Part shown: in pieces, positions 34,735 through 63,609 of the stretch
Position numbering within the stretch: the stretch's first letter is position 1
Layout: each line of letters opens with the position of its first letter
Notes under the pieces: model-generated
Told to the model about the DNA's origin: nothing
What the model saw: only the letters and a program-made list of their open reading frames with translations
Database searches by the model: none
Source of the DNA: Elephas maximus indicus
Lineage: Eukaryota > Chordata > Mammalia > Proboscidea > Elephantidae
Assembly: GCF_024166365.1 (NCBI RefSeq)
Contig: NC_064820.1
Span: 135,242,001 to 135,306,000, forward strand
Direction of reading: 5' to 3'
Length of the DNA stretch: 64,000 nt
Position numbers and translations under genes: made by a program

Positions 34735-36450
34735 ATGACTTTTGAAGAGTTAATGACTGAGGATTTTCCAAAATTGATAAAACACATCAAATCACAGAGT
34801 CTAAAAGCCCTTCGAATTCCAAGCAGGACAAATAAAAAGAAATCTACACTTAATTCTAATAAAACTGCTAAAAAACAAATAAATAGAGAAAATATTAAAA
34901 TCAGCTCAGTAAAAAATATAGATTACTTTCAAAGGTGCAACAAATAGACTAACAGCTGATTTCTCAACAGAAATAATGGAATCTAAAAGTAAAAGTAAAA
35001 AAAAAAGACATACACTGCTGAAAGAAAATAATTTTATGCTAGGCCAAAAATATCTTTCAAGAATAAAGGCCAAATGAAGACATTTTCAGACAAGCAAAAG
35101 TAAAATAATATGCAACCAGCAGACCAGCACCTAAGGAAATACCACATGGTGTTCTTCAGGCAGAAAGAAAACAATCACATGTGTAAAGTCAGAAATACAG
35201 GAACTAATGAAGAGCAATAATAAATAGGTAGATACATTTAAATGCCTATGACATTATTAGACAATAACGATTATGTCTTGTGGGGGTAAAAATAAAATAC
35301 ATGACAACAGCTGCATAAAATTTCAGAGAAGAAGGGCAAATGGGGTTAGTGTCCTGAAGTTCTTGCATTATCCAAAAAGAGAATGAAAATAGTAGGTAAC
35401 ATCAGACTTTGAAAAATCAAGAGTGCATGTTGTACTCTTCAGTCTAACAACTAAAACAATAATAAAAGAATATGCAACTATTAAAGTCATAAAAGAGGAA
35501 CATGGAATACTAAAATCTGCTCTCTCAAATCGGAATAAGAGAGGAGAGAAAGAGGAACATAAAACAGATAATGCCAATAGAAAGAAAATGTTAAGATGTT
35601 AAATTTAAATCCAGATATATAAGTGAATACATTAAATGTGAACAGGCTGCATATTCCATTTAAGATAAAGATGGTTGAACTTCTTTAAGAAACCAATGTA
35701 TGCTATTTACATGAGATATATTAAAACATAAGGACACAGAAAGGCCGAAAACAGAAATGTAGAAAAAGATAAACCATGCCTTCAGTAACCAAAAAAAAAA
35801 AAGATGATGAGTTTTATTAATACCAGACTTTAAGACAAGAAGAATGATTAGAAATAAAGAGGGATGCTTCACAACAAGAGAAAATTAAATTCATCAAGAA
35901 GATAATTCTAGATTTGTTATGTACTCAGTAACATTGTATCAATATATAGAAAGAAAAAACTGACACATGGAGAAACAGTCTATAGTCATAATGGGAGATT
36001 GTAATACACTTCTCTCCATAGTTAGTATAACAAGCAGACGAAAAGTCACTAAGGGTAGAGCTATGAAATGTATGATTGACAAACTTGATCTAATGAACAT
36101 ATATAGACTGCTGAACCCAACAAGGGCAGAATACACAGAGTACACAGGAAATGGTTTCAAAAGTATTGATTATATCTTAGGTCATAAAAGAAGTCTCTAC
36201 ATATTTTAAAACAATGAAATAATACAGAGGATGTCCTCTGATCACAATACAACTAAGCCAGAAATCATTAACAAATAGATTTTAAAAACATGTGTTGGAA
36301 ATAAATGCACTTCTAAGTAACACTTGGGTCAAAAGGAAAGAAAAATGTAAATTAGGGAAGATTTTTAACTGCATGATAATGAAAATACTTTATATTAAAA
36401 CTTGCGGGAAGCAGTTAAGGCTGTGTTTATTAAGGTGAACCTTATCATCT
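34735..36450 (+). mobile_element. Ancient L1M ORF1-ORF2 region, sense
   Basis: Diverged L1 reading: ORF1 C-terminal area, the intergenic region with gaagacattttcagacaagc near 35076, then an endonuclease-like region with atgggagattgtaatacact near 35990. Stops occur throughout. Further pieces of probably the same element continue at 37600-37900 and 39637-40240. Confidence 0.7.
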
Positions 36451-36467
36451 TATTGCATACGTCGTTG

Positions 36468-36662
36468 TCATTCTTGCTGGGTACCCAGAGTCAATCTGGA
36501 TACATACAACCCCATGTGACAGGGGACAGCTGCCGCAAAGGGTTTTCTAGGCTATAATCTTTACAGAAGCAAATCGCCAGGTCTTTCTCCCATGGAGCTG
36601 CTGGGTGGGTTCAGACCACCAACCTTTTAGTTAGCAGCCAAGCACGTAACTGTTGTGCCACC
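36468..36662 (-). mobile_element. AfroSINE, long type, antisense
   Basis: First of a five-SINE cluster. It has ctataatctttacagaagca and the head tgttgtgccacca, and the left tail is diverged. Confidence 0.8.
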
Positions 36663-36667
36663 AAACC

Positions 36668-36815
36668 AAAAAACCCAAACCCTTTGCCACCCAGTTGATT
36701 CCGACTCAGCAACCCTAGAGGACAAAGTAAAACTGCCATACAGGATTTCCAAGGCTGTAATCTTTATGGAAACAAACTGCCACATTTTTCTCCACTGCAT
36801 CACCAGGGTGCCTTT
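36668..36815 (-). mobile_element. AfroSINE, antisense
   Basis: Reversed GT-rich tail aaaaacccaaaccctttgcc, then gttgattccgactcagcaac, ending ctgcatcaccagggtgcc. Confidence 0.88.
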
Positions 36816-36849
36816 AAGTGCATATAAACTAAAAAAAAAAAAAAAAAAC

Positions 36850-36998
36850 CACTGCTGTAGAGTTGATTCCAACTCATAGCAACCCAATAGGACAGAGCAG
36901 AACTGCCCATAGCGTTTCTAAAGAGTGGCTGGCGAATTCGAATTGCTAACCTTTTGGTTAGCAGCCTGAGATATTAACCAGTGCACCACCAGGGCTCC
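36850..36998 (-). mobile_element. AfroSINE, short type, antisense
   Basis: gttgattccaactcatagca to aaccagtgcaccaccagggc. It is preceded by an A-run (about 36831-36848). Confidence 0.9.
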
Positions 36999-37198
36999 AT
37001 TTAATTGCACATAGAGTATTATAAGAGAAGAAACGTTAAAAATCAATGACTTTAAAATATGTCTCAAAAAGACAGAAAAATTACAGTAAGTTAAACTCAA
37101 AGAAGGAAAGAAATAAGTTAAAGAACATAAAATAATGAAATAAAATCAAGTATATTAGAATGAAAAAGAAGACATTATAAGTCCTGCAAACAAAAAGC

Positions 37199-37358
37199 TA
37201 AACTCCTTGCTGTCAAGTCGATTCCAACTCCTGGTGACCCTATAAGACAGAGTAGAACTGCCCCATAAGGTTTCCAGGGCGCGCCTGGTGGATTTGAACT
37301 GCTGACCTTTTGGTTAGCAGCCAAACTCTTAACCACTAAGTCACCAGGATTTCCAATA
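37199..37358 (-). mobile_element. AfroSINE, short type, antisense
   Basis: ctaaactccttgctgtcaag to aaccactaagtcaccagg, without the central segment. Confidence 0.9.
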
Positions 37359-37411
37359 TATCTTGCAGACCTATAAAATCTTTAAAAATATACATTTTAA
37401 AAAACTTTCCA

Positions 37412-37580
37412 AAATCCTGGTTGCATAATGGTTAAGGCTACTGCTGCTAACCAAAAGGTCTGCAGTTCGAATCCACCAGTCGCTCCTTTGGAAACTCTGT
37501 GGGGCAATTCTACTCTGTCCTATAGGGTTACTATGAGTCAGATCGACTCGACGGCAACAGGCTGCGTTTTGGTTTTTTGG
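37412..37580 (+). mobile_element. AfroSINE, short type, sense
   Basis: Sense copy ending gactcgacggcaacaggctg plus ttttggttttttgg. The same 22-bp stretch that starts agacctataaaatc occurs at about 37367 and again at about 37581. It may be a target duplication, but the left copy ends more than 20 bp from the SINE head. Confidence 0.88.
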
Positions 37581-37599
37581 AGACCTATAAAATCTTTAA

Positions 37600-37902
37600 A
37601 AAAAAAAAAAGATATTTTAAATAAATTCATATAAATGAATTTTAAAAGATAGATGAAGTGCATAAATTCCTAGGAATTTGCTACTTACAGTGGGGAAAAT
37701 GCTACTTAAAAAAACTGACAATAGAAGAAACACGAAATTTGGATAATTATTTTAAAAACTGAATCTGTAATTTAGGACTTTATAATAAAGAAAACACCAG
37801 ACCCATATGGCTTCTAACAAATACTCAAGGAAGAAATAATGGTACTCTTGCACAAACTCTTTAAAAGAACAGAAAATAACAGCTACCATTTGCCAATTCA
37901 CG
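37600..37902 (+). mobile_element. Ancient L1M ORF2 fragment, sense
   Basis: Diverged RT-region sequence (ataaattcctaggaatttgc) continuing the old L1 between SINE and RTE insertions. Confidence 0.55.
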
Positions 37903-39636
37903 TTGTTGTAGGTGTCTTCAAGTCAGTTCCGATTCACAGTGACCCTATATACAGCTGAACAAAACGCTGCCTGGTCTTGCACCATCCTCAAGATCGTTGT
38001 CAATGCTTGAGCTCACTGTTGCAGCCACTGTGTCAATCCACCTCATTGAGGGTCTTCCCTCTACTTCCCTCTACTTTACCAAGCATGATGTTCTTCTCTG
38101 GGGACTGGTCCCACCCAATAACATGTCCAAAGTATGTGAGAGGAAGTCTCACCATTCCTGCTTCCAAGGAGCATTCAGGCTATACTTCTTCCAAGACAGA
38201 TCTGTTCGTTCTTTTGGCAGTCAATGGTACATTCAATATTCTTTGCCAACACCGTAATTCAAAGGCATCAATTCTGCTTCAGTCTTCCTTATTGATTGCC
38301 CAGCTTTTGCATGCATATGAGGTGATTGAAAATACCATGGCTTGAGTTAGGTACACCTTAGTCCTTAAAGTGACATCTTTGCTTTTTAACACTTTAAAGA
38401 GGTCTTTTGCAGCAGATTTGTCCAATACAATGCGTCATTTGATTTCTTCACTGCTACTTTCATGGGCGTTGATTGTGGATCCAAGTAAAACGAAATCCTT
38501 AACAACTTCAATCTTCATTTATCATGATGTTGCTTATTGGTCCAGTTGTGAGGATTTTTGTTTTATGTTGAGGTATAATCCATACTAAAGGCTGTAGTCC
38601 TTGATCTTCATCAGTAAGTGCTTCAAGTCCTCTTCACTTTCAGCAAGCAACGTTGTGTCACCTGCATATCACAAGTTGTTAATGAGTCTTCCTCCAATCC
38701 TAATGGCCCATTCTTCTTCACATAGTCCAGTTTCTCGAATTACTTGGTCAGCATACAGATTGAATAAATATGATGAAAAGATACAACCCTGACACGCACC
38801 TTTCCTGACTTTAAACCATGCAGTATCCCCTTGTTCTGTTCAAACACCTGCCTCTTGATCTACGTACATGTTCCTCATGAGCACAATTCAGTGTTCTGGA
38901 ATTCCCATTCTTTGCAATGTTATCCATAATTTGTTATGATCTACACAGTCAAATGCCTTTGCATAGTCAATAAAACACAGGTAAACATCCTTCTGGTATT
39001 CTCTGCTTTCAGCCAGGATCCTTCTGACATTAGCAATGATATCCCTCATTCCACATCCTCTTCTGAATCCAGCTTGAATTTCTGGCAGTTCCCTATCAAT
39101 GTACTGCTGCAAATGCTTCTGAAAGATCTTCAGCAAAATTTTACATGAGTGTGATATTATTCAATAATTCCCACATTCTATTGGATCATTTTTCTTTGGA
39201 ATGGGCACAAATATGGATCTCTTCCAGTCAGTTGCCCATGTAGCTGTCTTCCAAATTTCTTGGCACAATGAATGAGTAAGCACTTCCAACACTGCATCTG
39301 TCTGTTGAAACATCTCAGCTGGTCATCGGTCAATTCCTGGAGGCTTGTTTTTCACCAATGTCTTCAGTGCAGCTTGGACTTCTTCCTTCGGTACCACTGG
39401 TTCTTGATCACATGCTACCTCTTAATACAACTGAACATCAACCAATTCTTTTTAGTACAATGACTCTGTGTATTCCTTCCATCTTCTTTTAATGCTCCCT
39501 GCATCGTTCAGTTATTTTGCCCATAGAATTCCTCACTATTGCAACTCGAGGCTTGAATTTTTTCTTCGGTTCTTTCAACTTGAGAAATGCTGAGCATGTT
39601 CTTCTATTTCGGTTTTCTATCTCCAGCTCTCTGCTA
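37903..39636 (-). mobile_element. RTE LINE, antisense, 5'-truncated
   Basis: Starts with a diverged tail (gttgttgtaggtgtcttcaa). It contains the C-terminal region, the RT and the linker, and ends near 39636. An antisense 82-codon ORF (38888-39136) keeps CFIDYAKAFDCVDHNKLW. It is otherwise frameshifted and is inserted in the old L1M. Confidence 0.9.
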
Positions 39637-40240
39637 AGAGCTAAAGTCTTATCATAAAACTATTTAAAGACAGTGTTGTATTGGAACAAAGACAAGTAGA
39701 CCAATGGAAAAGAGTAGAGTCCATAAACAGACTCATATACATGGATACTTAATCCATGGCAGATACAGCACTACAGAATCATGGGTAATAGAGAGACTTT
39801 TCAATAAATGCTGCTGCAACAAACGGATATCTAAAAGGAAAAAAAAAAACTGAATCTGACCCCTACTTTAAACTATACCCAAAATAGCTATACATACAAC
39901 ATGGATGAACCTCACAAACATAAATTTGGACAAAAGAATACATACCATAGAGTCCATTCATATAAAGTTAAAATAAAACTAAACTACAATGTAAGAAATA
40001 TAAAACTAAAATATAATGTAAGAAATCAGGATTGTGGTTAACCTGGGGGGAGGAACGTGTTAGTAATTTATAGGGGGTATAAAAGAAACTTTTAGAGAGC
40101 TGATAAATAATTCATTTCTCTACCAGGGGAGGGAGGTGGTTACATATGTATTTGCTTTGTGACAATTCATTGATCTGTACATTTATATTTTGTGCATTTT
40201 TCTTTATTTGTATTAACCTTTCCAATGAAAATAGTTTTTA
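39637..40240 (+). mobile_element. Ancient L1M 3' part, sense
   Basis: Old L1 ORF2/3' UTR-like sequence (ttggaacaaagacaagtaga; gaacctcacaaacat), continuing from 37600-37902 across the RTE. Confidence 0.6.
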
Positions 40241-40264
40241 AAGCCATTAGACAGTTAAGACATG

Positions 40265-40420
40265 TTCATCATTCAGCAAATATTTATTGAGAAACCACTA
40301 TATACCAGGTCTTGTACTAGATCTGGAGCATCAGAGGAATAAATACATGAGCCCTGCTCTGGTGGTACTCACACTGTTAGTGGAGATAGACGAAAGCAAT
40401 TACAGTAATGAATGGAGATA
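40265..40420. mobile_element. L2-like 3' remnant
   Basis: aaatatttattgagaaacca followed by ctatataccaggtcttgtac is typical of an L2 3' end. Confidence 0.65.
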
Positions 40421-40908
40421 CATGTACACAATCACCCAGTGGGATAAGTACTGTGAGAGATACCCTTAACTTGCTGCAAAAGGGGAATTCTTTCTTTTTT
40501 GGGAGTGGGGGTGAGAGGGAAAACCATTAAATCGCCTACTGGACTAAAATAGTTCAGACATGTTCTGCCCACCCCTAAGACATGGCGGTTCCTCCTTTTA
40601 TCTATAATAAAAGGTTCCAATGTAATTTTAGATCTACAATTAGCTAGGAATACCATCTGCTTATACAGGGAAATTCTTGGCTTGAAAGTCAGGGCGCCAG
40701 CCCCTGACAAAACCGCGAGGACACTATTATTAGTTTTTAGTTAATTTAAAGGCTATTACTCTAAAACCAAAAACTGCTTTTGAAGTTGTAATTCAAAAAG
40801 CAGTGAGTTTTAAAATAACTTTTTTCTAGTTAGAAAATACATGTTCATGGTAGAACATCTGGGAAATCAGGAAAAGAAAACTCCATAATTCCATTACCAT
40901 AAAAACAC
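40421..40908. other. Unassigned non-coding DNA
   Basis: Nothing recognised. Confidence 0.5.
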
Positions 40909-41056
40909 AAAAATCCCTTGCCATCCAGTCGATTCCGACTCACAGCGACCCTACAGGACGGAGTAGAACTGCCCCATAGGGTTTCCAAGAAGCGGCTGGT
41001 GGACTTGCACTGCTGACCTTTTGGTTGGCAGCCGAGCTCTTGACCACCGCGCCACA
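40909..41056 (-). mobile_element. AfroSINE, short type, antisense
   Basis: One of the least diverged copies (tcgattccgactcacagcga; accttttggttggcagccga). It lies about 270 bp from the start of the CpG island. Confidence 0.93.
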
Positions 41057-41849
41057 AATATTTTGGTGCATTTCTTGCAACTTAAAAAAATCCCTTACAC
41101 ATATTACTTCACAGTAAAGATGAGAATTTCTGTTCAGTTTTACAGCCCTTTTTTTCCGTTTAAAAAATATAACGGGCATTTGATTCTGGTCCTGTGTGGG
41201 TAAGTGCTACCCTGTGTCAGTAAACAGCACAGAAAAGATCACAGAATCATCCCCTAAGTGAAGAAGACTTTACTAAAGTATTTAAAACCAAGTTAAGGTT
41301 TTTCCAGCGCAAAGGGAAATTCTTCCCAAACGTGAATCATCTCGATGAGGTAATTTTACGCAATCTAGCGCAACCCATTCGGGTGTCGCCGAAGTTCTGA
41401 GAAGCGGCCAAAGTTAAAGTTCTATTGGAACCTGGCAGCACCGGCGGAGCCAGCACAGTGAGAGGCTTCGGTCATAAGCCGGGATCGGTCCGCAGAGCCC
41501 CGAGAGTCCACCACTTTCTGTCTGGGTTTGATACGCGCCAATGTAGCAATTTCCCGGAGAGCCCACCGCGCGTACCCCCTCAGCTCCCAGGCTACCGGCC
41601 TGAGCCTGCTGCGCTGAGCGCCGAGGGTTCGCGCTTCTCTAGGGCGCCGCGACCGAGCAGCGCGAGCTCCCTCTTGGCCCTGGCGCCCAGCGCACCCGCC
41701 ACAGGCCCGAAGGTCCGCCCGGGACCGCGCCTTTTGCGCGCGCCTCTCCACGTCCCAAATTCGTGCCACAGGGCTAAATTTGGGAGGAGCGTGTCCCGGA
41801 TCCCCGCCCTGTCCGGGCCGACCCATCCCCATCCCCCTGAACCGGGAGC

Positions 41850-41859
41850 GCGCAGGCGC
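41850..41859. promoter_or_regulatory. NRF1-like site
   Basis: gcgcaggcgc, a near match to the NRF1 palindrome, about 72 bp upstream of the PPIC ATG. Confidence 0.45.
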
Positions 41860-41930
41860 AGCGACCGGGAGCCCCAACAGCGGTCCCGGAGCCTGTGGTC
41901 GCGCCCGAGCTGTTACCGCTACCGCTCACC

Positions 41931-58032
<16,102 letters not shown>

Positions 58033-58510
58033 CACAGCTCTGGCCTGGCAGGTGTGGGATTGGATCCTCTGATTCTTCAAAGTTACTACTTTGCTTTGTT
58101 TTTCTACTTTCTTTTCATTTTCCACCCCACATCACAGGAAAGTTATAAAAACCAACCACTGAAAGCTGGGGTTGCAATGAATTTTAGTAAATCACTTGTT
58201 TAGAGGCTTTGTACTTAAAGGACATATCCCCTCCCCCAACGGTGCTATTTTTAAAGTAGAAAACTTTGTATTGACAATTTCTTTTTAAAAACACTGTCAT
58301 TATTTTGCTGAATTCATTGTAATTCCTATATTGGGCCATCCTGAAGACCTGTCTGAAAAAGATGAGGACATGAAGTTTATTATTTTGCATTCAAACAACT
58401 TTTCAGAGAAAGGGAAATTTGATTAATATAATCTGATACATATCATGGGAATTTTTATCTGATAGAAGGTACTTTGGTGCTCTCTATATTAAATACTTTT
58501 TATATGGATC
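58033..58510 (+). other. PPIC: PPIC 3' UTR (inferred)
   Basis: Follows the TGA without an intron. AT-rich and free of recognisable transposons. The 3' end is inferred from the candidate signal at 58488; an ATTAAA at 58602 would give a longer form. Confidence 0.6.
58488..58493 (+). terminator. PPIC: Candidate polyadenylation signal ATTAAA
   Basis: ATTAAA with T-rich sequence downstream (cgttttttaattt at about 58529). No AATAAA occurs between the stop and here. A second ATTAAA lies at 58602-58607. Confidence 0.5.
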
Positions 58511-58830
58511 AACTGTTTTTGCAAGACTCGTTTTTTAATTTAAAATGCTTTTACAAATTAATGTACAAAAATGAACACGCTCTAATGTTAACAATTGACA
58601 GATTAAAGAGAGTTTTATAAATCAAAATACTAACACAATTGGATAATTTGGAATAGCAATGTGCAGAAACTATGTCCATTCCTATCTCAAATATATAAGC
58701 TGATTATCTGCCAATTTTTACTCAGTGTAACATCTTTAGAAATTTCCCTTGAGGCCAGCTGCAATAGTAAGGAATTTTTTTCTCATTTACATAATGGAGG
58801 TTAAGACTTGGGCTGTACTTAAACTAGATA

Positions 58831-58992
58831 ACCAAACCCATTGCCATCAATTCCGACTCATAAGGACCCAAAAAACAGAGCAGATCTGCCCCAATAGGGT
58901 TTCCAACAAGCAGCTGATAGATTCAAACTGCCAACCTTTTAGGTAGCAGCTGTAGCTCACTGTAGCTCTTAACTACTGAGTCACCAGTGCTC
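58831..58992 (-). mobile_element. AfroSINE, antisense
   Basis: Perfect 13-bp duplications cttaaactagata at 58818-58830 and 58993-59005. Reversed tail accaaacccattgccatc. It has the short-type length but a small internal duplication (gctgtagctcactgtagctc). Confidence 0.92.
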
Positions 58993-59091
58993 CTTAAACT
59001 AGATAAAAAAAAAAAAAAGAAGGTAAAATCCTACTGTAGACTTGTAACGTACCTGGCTGTAACAGAGTGTATTTTGAACTCTGTTCAAATG

Positions 59092-59300
59092 GTAAGTCCC
59101 TGGGGCACAGTTAAGAGCTCAACTACTAACTGTAAGGTTGGTGGTTCAAGTCTACCCAGAGATGCCTCGGAGGAAAGGCCTGGCAGTCTACTTCTGAAAG
59201 ATCATATCCATTGAAAACCTATGGAGTGCAGTTCTACTCCAAAATACACTAGATCTTCATGAGTCAGAATCAATTCAACAGCAACTGATTGGTTTTTTGT
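59092..59300 (+). mobile_element. AfroSINE, long type, diverged, sense
   Basis: agtccctggggcacagttaa to gagtcagaatcaattcaaca plus a T-rich tail. Confidence 0.82.
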
Positions 59301-60868
59301 TTTGCTTTTATCTGACAGAAAATTGTCCATTGCTTCTCCCCAAGGAAGGCACGCAATGAGGCTTTAAAAAGAATCCATCTCTTGAGGTGTGCTCTAAGAA
59401 AACTACGTCAGTGAGAGATGAAATGGACATTCTTGCTGCTGATGGGAGTGTAAATTGCTATAGCCCTCTTGGAGAGCAGCTTGTTAATTTTTCCAGGATT
59501 GGGCAGCATTTCATTTCTTTGTGCATGTTTCAAGAGTATCAAACATTCACTTCCTGTAAACTTTCCTACCCCTGGGAATTTACTTTAGAAAGTGATCTAA
59601 AATTGCTGTGAACATCCATTGCTTTGACCAGCCCAGCATCCAGTCCTCCTCGTTCTGGTAATGGTCATCAATTTTCTGATTTTTTCTTTGAGAAATCATA
59701 CCACAAGGACACCAGTTCTTGTCCATAGGGTAGTCTGACTCTAGGGATGAGTACTCAACTAGCCTGGCAAACTCATTCATTAAATCATTTGCTAAATATT
59801 TATGGTATACTAGATATCGCTGCAAACAGCGTCAGCTCTCATGGTTCCTGTGGGAGAGCAAATAATATAAACCACATGAACATATGATAGAATATCAGGC
59901 AGTGATAAATTTGTGAAGAAAAATACAGCAAGGAGGGAGGGTCGTGAAGGGTGGTCAGGAAAGACCTCTGAGTGGGGACTGAATGAAGTGAGGGAGCAGC
60001 AAGACTTGGGGATGTTGGGAGAAGAGCAGAGGGGACAAGAGCAGTGGCCCTCAGTGGCTGGATGGGTCCAAAAAACAGCAAGGAGTCCAGGTGGTGCAGA
60101 GTGAGGGGGGAAGTAAAATGAGAGAGGGAGCAAGGCTGTCCTGTAGGCCACCTGGCTCCAGTGATTGTTGGGGATGTGTGTTTGCCCCCAGTTGTGTTAA
60201 TTAAAGAGCCTTAATCGTGGGACTTCTGCTGGAAGTTTTGGGAAGGACCAGCTGTCTTTCTGCTGGGAGGATGTAAAGGAACAGGCCTGAGCTGGAAACC
60301 ACCTCAGAGGGAAGCTGGTCCAGGAGATGGAAAGGCAGATTTCTTAAGACATCATTTGGCCCCTGCATCCAGCCATGCCTGAACCAATCTCCATCCCTCA
60401 CTTTTCAATTACTCAAGCCAATACGTTACCTTTTTTAAGACAGGATGAATTCATTTCCTGTGACTTGTATTTTTTTTTGTAATCTAAAATCTTCGTTCAA
60501 TACAGAAATATTGAAAAATCCTTTATGTGTTAAGATATAGATTGAAGAAATTTTTATAATAGCAAAACCCAGGAAGCAACTCGAATGCCCCAAAATGACT
60601 GTAAAGCATACATCCTGTAATAGAATAATGTGCATTCATTAAGACTAATGCTACAAAACTTAAGCGTAACATGTAAAAATGATTGTTTTAAATTATAAAA
60701 TAGAAATTGTGAATGCAGCATGATATCAATTATGTAAATAAATTTTCATAAAGTAAATGCAAATTCATATAAAGCAAATGCAAATGGTGTTTTAAAAAAA
60801 TATATGTTTCACTTTTTTTCAGTTATCTAAGTTTTCTCTAGGGTGCATTTCTTTTTAATAATTAGAAA
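59301..60868. other. Mostly single-copy intergenic DNA
   Basis: No gene recognised. About 59380-59570 and 60480-60780 look like very old L1 pieces, and 59900-60100 like an old repeat. SNX24, the expected next gene in mammals, is not seen. Confidence 0.5.
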
Positions 60869-62169
60869 AAGAGGGGTGGGGCCCAGATGGTGGAGTAGAC
60901 AGACACTTCTGGTGAACCCTCTTACAACAAAGACCTGAAAAAACAAGTGAAAAGATTACATTTATGGCAAGCTAGAAGCCCTGACCATCAAAGGCAATGT
61001 TAGAAAATGGACTGCGTGGTAGGCGGAGGGAGAGACGGTTCAGAAGCGGAGAGGAGTTGCCAGACCTGAATCGCTAGAAAGCCTCAGGCACCATCCCCAG
61101 GAGCAGCTGCAGAGGGCTGGTGGTAGCATTTGGCCACAGTTTCCTCAGGGGGAAACATCCAGCTGCACAGCCTACTCACACCTCCAGAACCAGAGAAGAA
61201 TGGCGCTCTAGGCAAAAGCTAAGTACTTGTGTATATTTTACTGCGCCCCCCACCCTGAAGCCAACTTCAATGGCTTTTGATGTCCCTGGGCCTGAGATAG
61301 GTCCTGTTGCGCGCTCTGAGCCATTTTACCGGCCTTGGAGGAGGAATAAACTCACAATTAGGGAAAAGATAATCTGCAAGCTCCACTAACCTGGGGAACT
61401 CAGGACAGAAGTTGCTCCTGTCAGGCATAAATGGTCCATGGACTTTGAATACATTTCCTCCCTGCATAGACCTGTGTGGGTCCATTTCAGGAGAACAGAC
61501 CCTTGTTGACAGACTGCAACTGTTACAGCTGTGCGGTGGAAAGGTGCGTATTTGATGTTTGACACCACTTTGCCTATTAAACAGGGTCCTCACCTATCCA
61601 CATCAGGGCCCTAAGGACTAATGGCTCCACTCAGGTCACCCAGCCACCTGCGACTGGGGTCCGAGGATAACTGGTACCTTCCAGTCCTTAAAACCAAAAG
61701 CATTGGGTGCCCAAGGTCTGCATGCAGAACCCACCCACCTGTGCGCTCTAGGGAACAGGGACGCGCTTTCCTCACAGACACTCAGGAGATGGTTGTCAGC
61801 CCCTTGCCTTGTTCAGAGCATGATCCCCTGCTGCAACCACATACCAGTACCTACACCAGCTCCCCCTGCCCCCCTAAGACTGTAGGACAGTACCTGTGCC
61901 ACACACTTGATGACCAACTACCTGGACACCTGAGCTGAATCCATACAAGAAATGTGAATGGACTCCTAGGCTCATATACCTGGTAACAGCTCTAGCCATC
62001 TGCTGACAGAACGTTAGAGCTTCAAAGGTGAAAATAATCAAGGTAGCTCACTCAAGCAACCTATTTAGGCATATCAAAACAAAACAAAGCAAGAAGTTAG
62101 GATACAGTAAGCAAACATAACATAAACTAATACAATAACTTGTAGATGGCTCGGAGACAACAGTCAATA

Positions 62170-63112
62170 TGAAATTACATAGAGAAGTAGACCATGATCA
62201 CTTCAACCAGCTCTCAGAACAAAGAATCAAGGGATCTTCTGGATAAAGGAATTACCTGATGCAGAATACAAAATATTAATATACAGAACCCTTCAAGACA
62301 TCAGGAATGACAGCAGGCAATATGCAGAATAAGCCAAGGAACACACAGATAAAGCAGTTGAAGAAATTAAAAAGGTTATTCAGGAACATAATGAAAAATT
62401 TAATAAGCTGCAAGAATCCATAGAGAGACAGCAATCAAAAATTCCGAAGATTAACAATAAAATTACAGAATTAGACAACTCAATAGAAAGTCAGAGGAGC
62501 AGAATTGAGGAAGTGGAAGGCAGAATTTGTGAGACTGAAGATAAAGCACTTGCCACCAATATACTTGAAAAAAAAATCAGATAAAAGAATGTATAAAAAT
62601 GAAGAAACCTTAAGAATCATGTGGGACTCTATCAAGACAAATAACCTACAAGTGATTGGAGTACCAGAACAGGGAGGGATAACAGAAAATACAGATAGAA
62701 TTGTTGAAGATTTGCTGGCAGAAAACTTCCCTGATTCGTGAAAGATGAGAAGAAATGTATCCAAGATGCTCCTTGAACTCAGCATGAAGCAGATCTTAAA
62801 AGAAAGTCATCAAGACATATTATAATCAAACCTGCCAAAACCAAAGATAAAGAGAATTTTAAGAGCAGTAGGGATAAACGAAAAGTCACCTACAAAGGAG
62901 AGTCAATAAGAATAAGCTTGGACTACTCAGCAGAAACCATGCAGGCAAGAAGACAATGGGATGACTTATATAAAGCATTGAAGGGAAAGCAAATGCCAGC
63001 CAAGAATCATATATCCAGCAAAACTGTCTCTCAAATATGAAGGCAAAATTAGGACGTTTCCAGATAAACAGAAGTTTAGAGAATTCGTAAAAAATGAATC
63101 AAAACTATAAAA
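62170..63112 (+). pseudogene. L1 ORF1 remnant
   Basis: The block at 62505-62741 encodes ETLRIMWDSIKTNNLQVIGV (RRM-like domain). Near 63000 the C-terminal domain appears (IIYPAKLSLKYEGKIRTF). Stops and frameshifts separate them. Confidence 0.8.
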
Positions 63113-63609
63113 AATACTAAAGGGAGTTCTCTGGTTAGAAAATCAATAATATCAGCTATCAACCCAAGGCTAGAACACTGGACAGAGCAATCAGATGTCA
63201 ACCCAGATAGGGAAATCACAAAAGTTAATCAAGATTTAGGAAAAAAAAAAAGCTCAAAACAGGGAAACAGCAATGTCATTATGTAAAAGAAGACAACATC
63301 AAAACAATAAATAGGGACTAAGAAATGTAGTCATGATCTTTCATATGGAGAGGAAGACAAGGCAATGTAAAGAAATAAAATTTAGGTTTAAACTTAGAAA
63401 ACTATGGGTAAATATCAAGGTAACCACAAAGGAGACTAACAATCCTACTCATCAAAATAAAATACAGGAAAAAAAAATAGAAACTCAGCAGAAACAAAAC
63501 CAAATGCAATGAATAAGAGCAAAAGACAATATATAAAGATAAGCTACTCAGCACAAAAAATTAAGTGGGAAAAAGAAACCGTCAACCACACACAAAAAAA
63601 GACATCAAA

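Noticed and set aside
41422..41877. A 151-codon antisense ORF in the CpG island (possible divergent gene)
   Set aside because: Same compositional cause and no recognisable domain. Bidirectional transcription is possible but cannot be shown from sequence.
59301..60868. The 3' end of SNX24, the usual neighbour of PPIC
   Set aside because: No PX-domain coding or matching exon is visible. In human the two 3' ends are, from memory, over 10 kb apart, so it probably lies beyond the window.
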